From: Tistrella bauzanensis
Lineage (GTDB): Bacteria > Pseudomonadota > Alphaproteobacteria > Tistrellales > Tistrellaceae
DNA: 42,417 nucleotides
Reading direction: 5' to 3'
NCBI RefSeq assembly: GCF_014636235.1
Contig: NZ_BMDZ01000051.1
Span: 1-42,417 of the forward strand
Positions within the stretch are counted from its first letter, which is position 1. Each line of letters opens with the position of its first letter. Of the stretch, positions 16,756-25,764 are shown in pieces. Below the pieces are notes generated by a model that was not told where the DNA came from, searched no databases, and was given only the letters and a program-made list of their open reading frames with translations. The translations under genes and the position numbers were made by a program.

Positions 16756-17668
16756 GGTCGCCACCCGCTGCTGTCGATGGCGCCCTCTTGCGCCGCCGGG
16801 CATTGCGCCAGCGGCGCAGGGCCACCGGCAGCAGGGGGGTCGGCAGAGGCGCACCGAACAGACGGTCCGGCGCATCCACGATCGCCGCATCGGCCCCGGC
16901 GGTGAAGCGCCGGTTCAGCCGGCGGTGGCTGCTGCTGCCATAGAGCAGGATCATCGGCGCCGTGCCGGTGGTGGCGATCGCCGCCGCCCGCATGGCGCGG
17001 ATCCGCGCCGGTCCGAAGCGGCAGGCGTTCAGCACCAGCACATCGCCATCCGCGATACAGGCAGCCATGCCGGCCCGGCCGATATCGCCCGGCCGGCGCA
17101 GCACCGGCCCGCGCGGCACCTGTGGCAGCAGCCGCGCGGCGGCGGCCAGAACCTCGGGTGCGGCACTGGTCAGGATGATCCGTCGCTGCGGCATGCCGGC
17201 GCCGGCCAGCACCCCGGCCACCGCGCCGACCAGCCGTGCTGCTGCGACGGCGGCGGTCGTGCCATGCGCGTCGAGCTTCAGATCCAGATCGATTCCTAAG
17301 CCGATGCGTGCCGCCAGGCCCAAGGCCCGCGCCAGGGTTGGCGGCGGCTCCCGCGATGCCATGGCGTCGGTGGTGCCGAACCAGGCGCCGGCATCCAGCA
17401 CCGCAAACTGTGTTGCGGTCAGCGCCGACACTCGGCCCGCCGCATCGGTGGTGGCACGGATATCGGCATCATGCATCAGCACCGGCGTGCCGCAGGCGGT
17501 GAGCCGGATGTCGATTTCCGCCCAGTCCGTGCCCAGCATCGCGGCCCCGGCCAATGCCTGCAGGGTGTTTTCAGGGGCATGGGCGGCACCGCCGCGATGG
17601 GCGATCAGCCGGCCGCGCGGCAGATCCACCGGCAATCTTCGGCGCGGGCCGGTAGCGGGTGGCGCCAT
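16724..17668 (-). CDS. Glycerophosphodiester phosphodiesterase family protein
   Basis: TIM-barrel enzyme of 314 residues, expected to split glycerophosphodiesters into glycerol 3-phosphate and an alcohol. The metal and catalytic motifs are clear: LIAHRGGAAHAPENTLQA near residue 20, EIDIRLTACGTPVLMHD with the Glu, Asp and His ligands near 51-67, and GIDLDLKLD. No signal peptide is seen, so it is probably cytoplasmic like UgpQ. The C-terminus is an Arg-rich tail that overlaps the end of sixA by 32 bases. The ATG at 17668 lies four bases after the stop of the upstream acetyltransferase gene, which implies cotranscription. There is no strong ribosome site; coupling may drive translation. Confidence 0.9.
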   Translation of the reverse strand: MAPPATGPRRRLPVDLPRGRLIAHRGGAAHAPENTLQALAGAAMLGTDWAEIDIRLTACGTPVLMHDADIRATTDAAGRVSALTATQFAVLDAGAWFGTTDAMASREPPPTLARALGLAARIGLGIDLDLKLDAHGTTAAVAAARLVGAVAGVLAGAGMPQRRIILTSAAPEVLAAAARLLPQVPRGPVLRRPGDIGRAGMAACIADGDVLVLNACRFGPARIRAMRAAAIATTGTAPMILLYGSSSHRRLNRRFTAGADAAIVDAPDRLFGAPLPTPLLPVALRRWRNARRRKRAPSTAAGGDPIPPSPARAG

Positions 17669-17672
17669 CAGG

Positions 17673-20438
17673 TCAGCCGGGTTTCGCGGCAGGCGGCGCC
17701 GGCCGGGATGGGGGAGCAGGCGGCACCAGATCCAGCACCACTTCCACCACATCGTCCTCCAGGCTTTCGCGCACGGTGAAGCCCAGGGTCACCATCAGCT
17801 TGCGCATCGGCCGGTTGTCGCGCAGCACCTGGCCGACGATCCGGTGAATGCCACGGCTGCGGCAATAGGCGATCACCTTGTTCATCAGCCGGATGCCCAG
17901 CCCCCGGCCTTTCAGGTCGGATCGCACCACCACCGCGAATTCGGCGTCGACACCGTCCGGATCGAACACCACCCGCACCACGCCCAGGGTTTCGGCCCCG
18001 GTCTCGTCGGGCAGCCGGCCGGGACGGGTATCGGGGATGTCGCCGCCGTCGAACCGGGCCCGGGCGATGAACGCCATCTCGCGGTCGTAATCGATCTGGG
18101 TGAAGCGGGCCATCTCGGTGTGGCTGAATTCGCGCACCACGCCGAAGAACCGATAGCGGATGTCCTCAGGCGTCAGATGACGGACGAAATCCTGATGGCC
18201 GGGCTCATCCTCGGGCCGGATCGGTCGCAGCACCGCACGCCGGCCATCGGCCAGCGTCACCGTCTCCACCAGATCCAGCGGATAGGGGCGGATCGCCAGC
18301 GGACCGCGGGTGCGGTTGTCCTCGAACACCTCGACATGGGCGTCGATCACCAGCACGCCGTTTTCATCGGCGACCAGCGGGTTGATGTCCAGGCTGCGCA
18401 TATCCGGCAGATCGACCACCATCTGCGAGATCCGGATCAGCAGCCCCGACAACTCATCCAGATCCGCCGCCGGCCGGTCGCGATAGCCCTGCAACAGCTT
18501 GTGCACCCGGGTGCGACCCATCATCTCGCGCGCCAGAACCGTGTTCAGCGGCGGCAGCGCCAGCGCCCGATCCTCGATCAGCTCCACCGCCGTGCCGCCC
18601 TGGCCGAAGGCGATCACCGGGCCGAAGACCGGATCGTGAACCACCGCCACCAGCAGTTCATGGGCGCGCGGCCGGCGGATCATCCGCTGCACCAGAAAAC
18701 CGTCCAGCACCGCATCGGGTGCCCGGCGGGCCATGCGCTCGGTCAATGTGGCGATGCTGCGGCGAACCTCGTCGGCATTCTCAAGATCCAGCGCCACCCC
18801 GGCGACCGCGCTTTTGTGCTCAATGGATGGCGAGGCGATCTTGACCACCGCCGGAAAGCCCAGGGCGCCGGCGGCGGTGACCGCCTCCTCGGCATCGCGG
18901 GCGAAGCGGGTTTCGATGGTGGTGATGCCATAGGCGCCAAGAATGCGCCCGGCCTCGATCTCGGTCAGCCGGGTGCGGCCTTCCGCCCGGGCGCCGGCGA
19001 TCACCGCCTTCGCCGCCGGAATATCGGGGGTGAAGGTTTCCGGCACCGATGGCGGGGTCTGCATCAGCATGTCCTGAATGCGGCGATAACCCACCCGGTG
19101 CATGAAGCCGCGCACGGCATTGTTGGGCGTGTCATAGGTGGCGATGCCGGCATCGTTCAGGATCCGGCGGGCTGGCGCCGCACCCGGCCCGCCCAGCCAA
19201 CTGGTCAGCAGCGGCCGGCGGGTGCGTTCGGCGGCCTTGGCCACGATCCGCGCCACCTCGGCGCCATCGGTCACCGCCGTCGGTGCGTGCAGCACCAGCA
19301 CCGCATCGCAGCCCTTGTCCTCCAGCAGGATATCCAGCGCCTCGGCATAGCGTTCGGTGCCGCTGTCGCCGCCGATATCGACCGGATTGCCACCCGACCA
19401 CACCCCCGGCAGCACGCCATCCAACCGGGCCACGGTCTCGGGCGCCAGATCCGCCAGCCGGCCGCCGCCGGCGATCAGGCTGTCGACCGCCATCACCCCC
19501 GGTCCACCGCCATTCGACAGGATCGCCAGCCGGTCGCCGCGCGGCGGCTGCAACCGGGCGAGCGTTTCCACCGCATCGAACAATTCATCGATCTCGCCCA
19601 CCCGCAGAATGCCCGCGCGCCGCAGGGCGGCATCGTAGACGGCGTCCTCGCCCATCAGCGCGCCGGAATGGGTGGCGGCGGCGCGGGCGGCATCGGGGCC
19701 CCGGCCGGATTTGATCGCCAGCACCGGTTTGTTGCGCGCCGCCGCCCGCACCGCCGACAGAAACCGCCGCGCGCCGCCCACCGCCTCGATATACAGCAGG
19801 ATCGCGCGGGTCGACGGATCGCCGGCCAGATAGTCGATGACGTCGGCGAAATCGATGTCGCGGCAGTCGCCCAGGCTGACCATGGCCGAAAAGCCGACGC
19901 CCTGCGCCACCGCATGGTCCATCACCGCGGTGCCGATGGCGCCCGACTGAGTCAGGAAGGCGATGCGGCCCTTGGGCACGCGGGCAGGCGCGAAGCTGGC
20001 ATTCAGCCCCACCCGCGGCACCACCAACCCCAGCGTGTTGGGGCCAAGCAGGCGCAGGCCCGAGGGCCTGGCGGCATCCACCGCCGCCTGAGCCAGAGAC
20101 ACGCCACCGCTGGTATAGGTGCGCCCCAGTCCGGCGCCGATCAGCACGGCCACCCGCGCCCCCCGCTTGCCCAGCTGGGCGACCATCTCGGGCACCTGTT
20201 CGGGCGGGGTGCAGATCAGCGCCAGATCGGGTGTCACCGGCAGATCGGCGATGGTGCGATAGGCAAGCACCCCTTCCACCGAATTGTAGCGCGGGTTCAC
20301 CGGCATGATCGGCCCGGCAAAACCGCCATCCAGCAGGTTGCGCATCACCATGCGCCCGACGCTGCCCGGCCGGGTGCTGGCGCCGATCACGGCCACCGCC
20401 TTGGGATTGAACAGGGCGTCGAGATGTCGGATGGTCAT
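17673..20438 (-). CDS. NDP-forming acyl-CoA synthetase-like / GNAT protein lysine acetyltransferase (Pat/PatZ type)
   Basis: Large 921-residue fusion. Residues about 1-135 are a CoA-binding Rossmann domain (VAVIGASTRPGSVGRMVMRN). About 140-470 are succinyl-CoA-ligase-like flavodoxin domains (FLTQSGAIGTAVMDHA, LSNGGGPGVMAVDS). About 480-710 are an ATP-grasp region (GFPAVVKIASPSIEHKS, GQGGTAVELIEDRA). The last 175 residues are a GNAT domain (FAVVVRSDLKGRGLGIRLMNKVI, with the acetyl-CoA loop in KGRGLG). Proteins of this layout, such as PatZ, acetylate lysines of metabolic enzymes, the synthetase half often being regulatory. The catalytic His loop cannot be checked by eye. The ATG has GGAG eleven bases upstream. 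It probably starts the transcript shared with the phosphodiesterase gene. Confidence 0.9.
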   Translation of the reverse strand: MTIRHLDALFNPKAVAVIGASTRPGSVGRMVMRNLLDGGFAGPIMPVNPRYNSVEGVLAYRTIADLPVTPDLALICTPPEQVPEMVAQLGKRGARVAVLIGAGLGRTYTSGGVSLAQAAVDAARPSGLRLLGPNTLGLVVPRVGLNASFAPARVPKGRIAFLTQSGAIGTAVMDHAVAQGVGFSAMVSLGDCRDIDFADVIDYLAGDPSTRAILLYIEAVGGARRFLSAVRAAARNKPVLAIKSGRGPDAARAAATHSGALMGEDAVYDAALRRAGILRVGEIDELFDAVETLARLQPPRGDRLAILSNGGGPGVMAVDSLIAGGGRLADLAPETVARLDGVLPGVWSGGNPVDIGGDSGTERYAEALDILLEDKGCDAVLVLHAPTAVTDGAEVARIVAKAAERTRRPLLTSWLGGPGAAPARRILNDAGIATYDTPNNAVRGFMHRVGYRRIQDMLMQTPPSVPETFTPDIPAAKAVIAGARAEGRTRLTEIEAGRILGAYGITTIETRFARDAEEAVTAAGALGFPAVVKIASPSIEHKSAVAGVALDLENADEVRRSIATLTERMARRAPDAVLDGFLVQRMIRRPRAHELLVAVVHDPVFGPVIAFGQGGTAVELIEDRALALPPLNTVLAREMMGRTRVHKLLQGYRDRPAADLDELSGLLIRISQMVVDLPDMRSLDINPLVADENGVLVIDAHVEVFEDNRTRGPLAIRPYPLDLVETVTLADGRRAVLRPIRPEDEPGHQDFVRHLTPEDIRYRFFGVVREFSHTEMARFTQIDYDREMAFIARARFDGGDIPDTRPGRLPDETGAETLGVVRVVFDPDGVDAEFAVVVRSDLKGRGLGIRLMNKVIAYCRSRGIHRIVGQVLRDNRPMRKLMVTLGFTVRESLEDDVVEVVLDLVPPAPPSRPAPPAAKPG

Positions 20439-20561
20439 CGGTCTGGCCGCTCCGGTTCTGTCGCCGCGGATGGGATGCCGATCACCTTATATCAGGATGG
20501 CTTCAATCGCGAGACGGCGCGACGCCGAGGGGCGCGAGACGGCAGACGCCCCGCCCCACCG

Positions 20562-21434
20562 TCAGCGCCCCCAGATGAAGGCCGGCAGCATCGCCGTGGG
20601 GGCGAAGCCTTCCTCGGCACAGACCCGGGCGGCGATATCGGGGTCGGGCATGGCGCCATGCGACAGGCCCAGCTTCTCGGCCAGGATGCCGCCGGCGATG
20701 AAATAGCCGGGGATGCCGTAATCGGTGGCCCCCTGGATATCGGTGTGCGGGCCGTCGCCGACCGCCGCCACCCGGTCACGCGGCAGGTCCAGAATGTCCA
20801 GGCAGCGGTCATAGACCGAGGCGAAGGGCTTGCCGAAGGCGATCACCCGCCCGCCCAGGTTCTCGTAAGCCTGCGCCATCAGACCGGCGCAGGGAAAGCG
20901 CGAGCCGTCCAGCCGCACGATCACCATATCCGGATTGGCGCAGATCATCGGCAGGCCGCGCGCCGCCGCCGCCTGAAGCGCCGGCATCAGCGGCTCCAGC
21001 CTTGGATCCTCGTCGTCGAAGCCGGTGTTGAGCACCAGATCCGCACCATCGGCATCGGCCGCGTCGGTGAAATCGAGCCCGTCGAGCAGCCCCGCATCGC
21101 GCGGCGGCCCCAGATGCAGCACCCGTCGGCCGATCTTGCCCGCGGCCAGCAGGCCGGCCGCGGCATCGCGCGCGGTTTCCCCCGACGACACCACGCCGTC
21201 ATACAGCCCGCGATCGACGCCGAACCGGTCGAGCTGTTCGATCACCCGCGCGGCGCGGCGCGGCGCATTGGTCAGGAACACGATCCGCCGGCCGCTGTCG
21301 CGCAGCCGGGTCAGGCAGTCGACCGCACCGGGATAGAGTTCGCGGCCGTCATGGATCACCCCCCACAGATCAAGGATGAAACCGTCATGGGCGGGGGCAA
21401 TGGCGGCGACGCCGTCATACACGGTCATGGACAT
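20562..21434 (-). CDS. HAD superfamily class IIA hydrolase (NagD-like, TIGR01459 type)
   Basis: Cytoplasmic phosphatase-fold protein of 290 residues. Motif I reads FILDLWGVIHDG, with Asp-Leu-Trp in place of the usual Asp-x-Asp, a hallmark of this subfamily. Motif II is VFLTNAPRRA. The C2 cap lies between about residues 85 and 190, and the late motifs are IAFGKPFASVYDRCLD and RVAAVGDGPHTDIQGA. The missing second Asp raises the question whether it is a true phosphatase; the substrate is unknown. Two ATGs lie close together at 21434 and 21428, neither with a strong ribosome site. It is on the same strand as the EAL gene upstream (64-base gap) and the acetyltransferase gene downstream (123-base gap). 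Confidence 0.87.
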   Translation of the reverse strand: MSMTVYDGVAAIAPAHDGFILDLWGVIHDGRELYPGAVDCLTRLRDSGRRIVFLTNAPRRAARVIEQLDRFGVDRGLYDGVVSSGETARDAAAGLLAAGKIGRRVLHLGPPRDAGLLDGLDFTDAADADGADLVLNTGFDDEDPRLEPLMPALQAAAARGLPMICANPDMVIVRLDGSRFPCAGLMAQAYENLGGRVIAFGKPFASVYDRCLDILDLPRDRVAAVGDGPHTDIQGATDYGIPGYFIAGGILAEKLGLSHGAMPDPDIAARVCAEEGFAPTAMLPAFIWGR

Positions 21435-21498
21435 CAGGGCTGCGGGTCCGTTCTGTCAGAAAAGATGGGGACGGAAGACGGACAAGCGTCGGAGCTGC

Positions 21499-22779
21499 CT
21501 ATCCAAGCCGCCTCGGCTCGCCGAACAGATAGCCGGCACCGTATTCGATGCCAAGGTCCAACAGGTCGATCAGCCGCTGGTCGTTGTCGATCTGGTCGAC
21601 GACGGTTCGGATGCCACGGGCGCGCAATTCGCGCAGCAGGTCGCGGAACGAGGCCTGATCCTCGGGCGTGCGCGCCGCCGCCAGCACCGCATGGGCCGGC
21701 ATCTTCACATAAGACAGCAGCCGGCGGCGTGACAGATTTTCGGTGTTCAGCCGCTTGGGGTCCAGCCCCGTGGCCATGAACCGGCAGCCCAGCCGGGTCA
21801 GCCGCTGCAACGCCGCCGCATCGCCCTCGTTCAACGCCAGGATCGCCGTCGCCGGGGCGGCGATGATCACCGAGGCCGGCACGCCGGCATCCTCGGCCAG
21901 ATAATCAGCCAGATCCTCGCGCACCAGCGGGTCGGCCAGGGCATGGGCGGTCACATGGGCGACCACCGGCAGGTTCGGCTCGCCCGCCCGTGGCCGGCGC
22001 CCCACCTTCAACGCCCGCAGCAGCAGGTGATTGTCCAGCCGCTGGGCCAGCCCCGGCACCCGGGCGCGATCTTCCACCACATCCAGCCCGATCCGCTTGC
22101 CATCGGGGCCGTGCACCTCGGCGCGGGCCTCGACCAGCGCCGCGCGGCGGCTGGGCAGGCGCACGATCTGGGTGACCATCACATCGATCGCCCCCGATCC
22201 GATCGCGGCATCCAGAATCGCTTCCGGGTCCAGGGGCGGTGGGGGCGGCATCGGCGGCAGGCCGGCCCGCACCTCGAACACATCCGAGGGTGCCGGCGGC
22301 GGCGGGGTGCCCGCCTTGTCGCGCCGGCCGCGCGCCAGATCGGGCAGCATCCGTTGCAGGCTGCGCAACTCATCGACCAGTTCGTCCGATCGCGCGGCCT
22401 GTTCCAGCCGGTCGACCCGGTCGGTCAGCGCCTGCAGATCCACCGACATCCGCACCCGTTCGCGCCGCTCCACCGCCAGCCGCGACAACAGCGCCACCAC
22501 CAGATGGCCAAGGGTCAGCGCGCCGGCGGCGCCGGTCCAGACCAGCAGCCGGAACAGCACGCCCTCGGCCGGGATCAGGGCCGCAGGCAGCAGGCCGAAC
22601 ACGGCATAGCCCGCGATCAGCATCCGGTCGCGCCGGCCCAGGGCGAAGGGATCTTCGGGCGGGGGCACACGCCTGCCCGTGACGTCGACGGCATCGACAT
22701 CACCCAGGATGTCGTCCTCGACCCCCTCGGGCATGGCGATGCGTGGTTCACGCCGCCGAGCCGACGATCTCCCCAACAT
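21499..22779 (-). CDS. Membrane-anchored degenerate EAL-domain protein
   Basis: 426 residues. Two hydrophobic segments (about 53-95) anchor the N-terminus, a helical coiled-coil-like region follows (about 105-150), then a Pro-rich linker, then an EAL-like domain (about 190-426) recognised by DNHLLLRAL, TENLSRRRLLSYVKM and GYLFGEPRRL. The catalytic signatures of cyclic-di-GMP phosphodiesterases are gone: the EAL motif reads EAR, and the EGVE loop reads DQID. It is probably a non-enzymatic binding or scaffold domain. The ATG at 22779 has AAGGGG six bases upstream and overlaps pyrD by 32 bases; ATG 22734, 13 bases past the pyrD stop, is the alternative. It is the last gene of the argE-DUF952-pyrD operon. 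Confidence 0.85.
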   Translation of the reverse strand: MLGRSSARRREPRIAMPEGVEDDILGDVDAVDVTGRRVPPPEDPFALGRRDRMLIAGYAVFGLLPAALIPAEGVLFRLLVWTGAAGALTLGHLVVALLSRLAVERRERVRMSVDLQALTDRVDRLEQAARSDELVDELRSLQRMLPDLARGRRDKAGTPPPPAPSDVFEVRAGLPPMPPPPPLDPEAILDAAIGSGAIDVMVTQIVRLPSRRAALVEARAEVHGPDGKRIGLDVVEDRARVPGLAQRLDNHLLLRALKVGRRPRAGEPNLPVVAHVTAHALADPLVREDLADYLAEDAGVPASVIIAAPATAILALNEGDAAALQRLTRLGCRFMATGLDPKRLNTENLSRRRLLSYVKMPAHAVLAAARTPEDQASFRDLLRELRARGIRTVVDQIDNDQRLIDLLDLGIEYGAGYLFGEPRRLG

Positions 22780-23860
22780 CCTGCACCCCTTCGGCGATCA
22801 TCCGGCCATTGAGCCCGTCCACGATCCGCGCCACCAGCCCCGGCCCCTCATAGACCAGCGCCGAATACAGTTGCAGCAAACCGGCGCCGGCGGCCATCCG
22901 GTCCCAGGCATCCCTGGCGCTTTCGATGCCGCCGACACCCACGATCGGCATGGCGCCGCCGGTGGCGCGGTACACCTCGCGGGTCAGCGCCAGCGCCCGC
23001 CCCTTCAGCGGCCGGCCCGACAGGCCGCCGGCCTGGGCCCGGTTGCGGCCTTGCAGGCTGTCGGGCCGGGCCAGGGTGGTGTTGGCCACCACCATGCCGT
23101 CGATCGCCGCATCGCGGGCGGCATCGACCACATCGGACAGCCCGGCATCATCCAGGTCGGGGGCGATCTTGACCAGGATCGGCGGGCGGGCCTCGCCGGC
23201 GATGCCGCCATCGCGGGCGGCCTTCAGCCCTGAAAGCAGCCCGGTCAGCTGGGCGCGGCCCTGCAGATCGCGCAGGCCCGGTGTGTTCGGCGACGACACG
23301 TTCACCACCACCACATCGACCAGCGGCCCCAGCCGGGCCAGACCGGCGGTGTAATCGGCGAGCGCGTCCTCGCTGGTCTTGTTCTTGCCCAGATTGGCGA
23401 ACACCGGGCGCCGGCGCCCCACGGGGGCGCCGGCCAGCCGGCGGCGGCGGGCGGCCAGACGCGCCGCCACCATGTCCAGCCCGTCATTGTTGAAGCCCAT
23501 GCGGTTGATCACCGCCCGGTCGGGCGCCAGCCGGAACAGTCGCGGCCGGTCGTTGCCCGGCTGCGGCCGGGGCGTCACGCCGCCGATCTCGACAAAGGCG
23601 AAGCCGTAATCGAACAGCGGGTCGATGGCGACGGCATTCTTGTCATAGCCGGCGGCAAGCCCCAGCGGATGGACGAAATCCAGCCCCCACAACCGTCGCG
23701 CCAGCCCCGGCAGCGGCTGAACCGGCCGGGGCGGCATCACCAGCATCGCCATGCGCGTGCGCAGCGCCCACAGCGACAGCGCATGAGCGCGCTCTGCCTC
23801 CAGCCGGAACACCAGCGGCCGCAAGGCAGGCCATCTGTCCCGGCTCCGCCCTCCGGTCAT
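22748..23860 (-). CDS. pyrD: Dihydroorotate dehydrogenase (quinone), class 2
   Basis: Membrane-associated flavoenzyme (370 residues) that oxidises dihydroorotate to orotate and passes electrons to quinone, the fourth step of pyrimidine synthesis. Class 2 features are present: an N-terminal helical extension (about 1-55) for the quinone tunnel, LGLAAGYDKNA, FVEIGGVTPRPQPGN, NRMGFNNDG, and VVVNVSSPNTPGLRDLQ, whose Ser is the catalytic base of class 2. Late flavin-binding motifs are VGVGGIESARDAW and QLYSALVYEGP. It overlaps the DUF952 gene by four bases (ATGA), so it is coupled to it. The length is slightly above the typical 340-360 residues. Confidence 0.97.
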   Translation of the reverse strand: MTGGRSRDRWPALRPLVFRLEAERAHALSLWALRTRMAMLVMPPRPVQPLPGLARRLWGLDFVHPLGLAAGYDKNAVAIDPLFDYGFAFVEIGGVTPRPQPGNDRPRLFRLAPDRAVINRMGFNNDGLDMVAARLAARRRRLAGAPVGRRRPVFANLGKNKTSEDALADYTAGLARLGPLVDVVVVNVSSPNTPGLRDLQGRAQLTGLLSGLKAARDGGIAGEARPPILVKIAPDLDDAGLSDVVDAARDAAIDGMVVANTTLARPDSLQGRNRAQAGGLSGRPLKGRALALTREVYRATGGAMPIVGVGGIESARDAWDRMAAGAGLLQLYSALVYEGPGLVARIVDGLNGRMIAEGVQDVGEIVGSAA

Positions 23861-24267
23861 GGGCCGACGCCGGTATGGGCCGGAAACAGGTGGTGGCCCG
23901 CCGCGTCCAGCGGCAGCGGATCGGCACGCACCACCGCCACCGACGGCAGCGGACCATAGATATGCGGAAACAGCTGCCCGCCGCGCGAGGGCTCCCAGCG
24001 CAGCAGCGGCCCCAGCCGGCGGATATCGATGGTGATCAGCAGCAGGTCGTTGCGCCCGGCCAGATGCAGCCGGGCGGTTTCAGCCAGTTGGGCCGCCGTC
24101 GAACAATGGATGAAGCCGTCTGTCTCGCACAGGCTGCCGCCGCGATAGGCACCGGGGGTGGCGGCGGCCCAGCGCGCCGCCTCGGCGAAATGGAAGATCC
24201 AGCCGCTGTCGTCGCCGGCGGCGGCGGGGCGCGCCTCGGCTGTGTGATCGGTTCTGTGGTCGGTCAT
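23857..24267 (-). CDS. DUF952 domain-containing protein
   Basis: A 136-residue protein of unknown function. The DUF952 pattern is clear: WIFHFAEAARWAAA, GGSLCETDGFIHCSTAAQL, LLLITIDIRRLGPLLRWEPS, and FPHIYGPLPSVAVVRADPLP. The conserved His, Cys-Glu and His residues in these motifs suggest a binding or catalytic site, but no activity is established that I know of. It is sandwiched by four-base overlaps between argE and pyrD. This makes it part of the operon, though it need not take part in arginine or pyrimidine synthesis. The first 22 residues are variable and probably disordered. Confidence 0.93.
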   Translation of the reverse strand: MTDHRTDHTAEARPAAAGDDSGWIFHFAEAARWAAATPGAYRGGSLCETDGFIHCSTAAQLAETARLHLAGRNDLLLITIDIRRLGPLLRWEPSRGGQLFPHIYGPLPSVAVVRADPLPLDAAGHHLFPAHTGVGP

Positions 24268-25583
24268 CGCTGTCTCCCGGTCACGGCGGCGGGCGCACTG
24301 ATACGGCTCAGATCCAGGCGGCGGTCGAGCCCGTCGACCAGCCAGTCATCCAGCCGGTCCAGAAACGCCATGCACTGGTCCAGTTGCTCGCGGGCCACGA
24401 ATTCATCCGCCCGGTGTGCCTGATCGATGCTGCCGGGACCGCACACCACCGTCGGCACGCCGGCCTGCTGGAAGATACCGGCCTCGGTGGCGAAGGCAAC
24501 CACATGGGTGCTGTTGGCGCCGGTCAGCGCCAGGGCCAGACGCTCGGCCTCGCTGTCGGGGATGGGGGTCAGCGGATCGACATTGACCGACACCGTGGTG
24601 GCGACGCCGGTATCGGCCGCGACCGCGCGCATCCGCGGCAGAACCTCGGCCTGAACCCGAAGATCCAGCCGGTCGACGATATCGTCGATACTGTCGCCGG
24701 GCATCAGCCGTGCCGACCAGTCCAGCACCGCCTCACGCGGGATGATATTGGGCGCGGTGCCGCCGGTGATCATCACCGCCGTGACGGTGGTATAGGGCGG
24801 ATCGAACGGGCTGTCGGCGGCGGCGACCGACGCGTATTCCGCTTCCAGCTCGTCCAGAAAACCGGTGATCCGGGCGGCCGCGATGATGGCGTTGGCCCCC
24901 ATATGAGGCTGGGAGCTATGGGCTTCGGCCCCGGTCACCCGCGTGGTACACAGGCAGACACCCTTATGCGCCGTCACCACCCGCATCGAGGTGGGCTCCC
25001 CCACCACCGCCAGCCGCGGCCGCCAGGGCTTGGCCGCGATATGTCGGGCCAGTTCGGGCGCGCCCATGCAGGCGACTTCCTCGTCATAGGTGAAGGCGAA
25101 ATGGACCGGATCGGTCAGCGGCAGCGCCGCCCAGTCGGGCAGCTTGGCCAGCACGCAGGCGAGATAGCCCTTCATGTCGCAGGTGCCGCGACCATGGATC
25201 AGCCCGTCGCGTTCGACGATCCGGAACGGATCGGAGGTCCAGGGCTGGCCATCGACCGGCACCACGTCGGTGTGGCCGGCCAGCATCACCCCGCCGCGCC
25301 CGTCGGGGCCCAGCGTGGCATAGAGATTGGCCTTGGCGCCATCGGCCGAGGGCAGACGGTCCACCCGCACGCCGAAGCGGCGAAGCCAGGCCTCGACGAA
25401 ATCGATCAGCGGCAGATTGCTCAACCGGCTGGTGGTGTCGAAGGCGATCAACCGCGCCATCAGCGCATCGCGACGGCGGGCGGCATCGGGCAGTGCCGCG
25501 ATCAGGTCAACAGCCTCGCGATCAGGGGTCGCGATATCGGCCGCAGGGCCGATCCGGCCGGCGAGGTCAATGGTGGCATCCAT
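24264..25583 (-). CDS. argE: Acetylornithine deacetylase (ArgE, M20 metallopeptidase family)
   Basis: Cytoplasmic two-zinc hydrolase (439 residues) that releases ornithine from N-acetylornithine in arginine synthesis. M20 metal and catalytic motifs are in order: MLAGHTDVVPVDG, IHGRGTCDMKGYLA, FTYDEEVACMGA, VVGEPTSMRVVTAHKG and IDQAHRADEFV. The dimerisation domain lies in the middle (VTGAEAHSSQPHMGANAI). ATG 25583 is preferred over a frame extended 34 codons upstream, because that extension is Arg- and Pro-rich and unlike the family. The ribosome site is weak. It overlaps the DUF952 gene by four bases and begins the operon to pyrD. Succinyl-diaminopimelate desuccinylase and other M20 acylases are related, but the overall pattern fits ArgE best. 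Confidence 0.93.
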   Translation of the reverse strand: MDATIDLAGRIGPAADIATPDREAVDLIAALPDAARRRDALMARLIAFDTTSRLSNLPLIDFVEAWLRRFGVRVDRLPSADGAKANLYATLGPDGRGGVMLAGHTDVVPVDGQPWTSDPFRIVERDGLIHGRGTCDMKGYLACVLAKLPDWAALPLTDPVHFAFTYDEEVACMGAPELARHIAAKPWRPRLAVVGEPTSMRVVTAHKGVCLCTTRVTGAEAHSSQPHMGANAIIAAARITGFLDELEAEYASVAAADSPFDPPYTTVTAVMITGGTAPNIIPREAVLDWSARLMPGDSIDDIVDRLDLRVQAEVLPRMRAVAADTGVATTVSVNVDPLTPIPDSEAERLALALTGANSTHVVAFATEAGIFQQAGVPTVVCGPGSIDQAHRADEFVAREQLDQCMAFLDRLDDWLVDGLDRRLDLSRISAPAAVTGRQR

Positions 25584-25764
25584 GAAACGGCGGCAGCCTT
25601 GGGTGGGAGGGCGGGTGGGCGTGGGAAAGTGATTGAGCGGCGCAACCCGGCCGACCGCACTGCGTCCGGCCGTGACAGCTCTCATTCAAACGGTAAACAG
25701 GTCCGCGTCCCTGTGCAACGCGGCGCTGCGATCAACGGCTCCTGCGGCCAGTTGATGTGCCGGA

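Noticed and set aside
16962-21779. Very long open frame on the plus strand (over 1600 codons)
   Set aside because: It is the antisense shadow of the glycerophosphodiesterase, acetyltransferase and HAD genes. Its translation is rich in Arg, His, Gly and Gln with no recognisable motif, as expected from high-GC codon structure.
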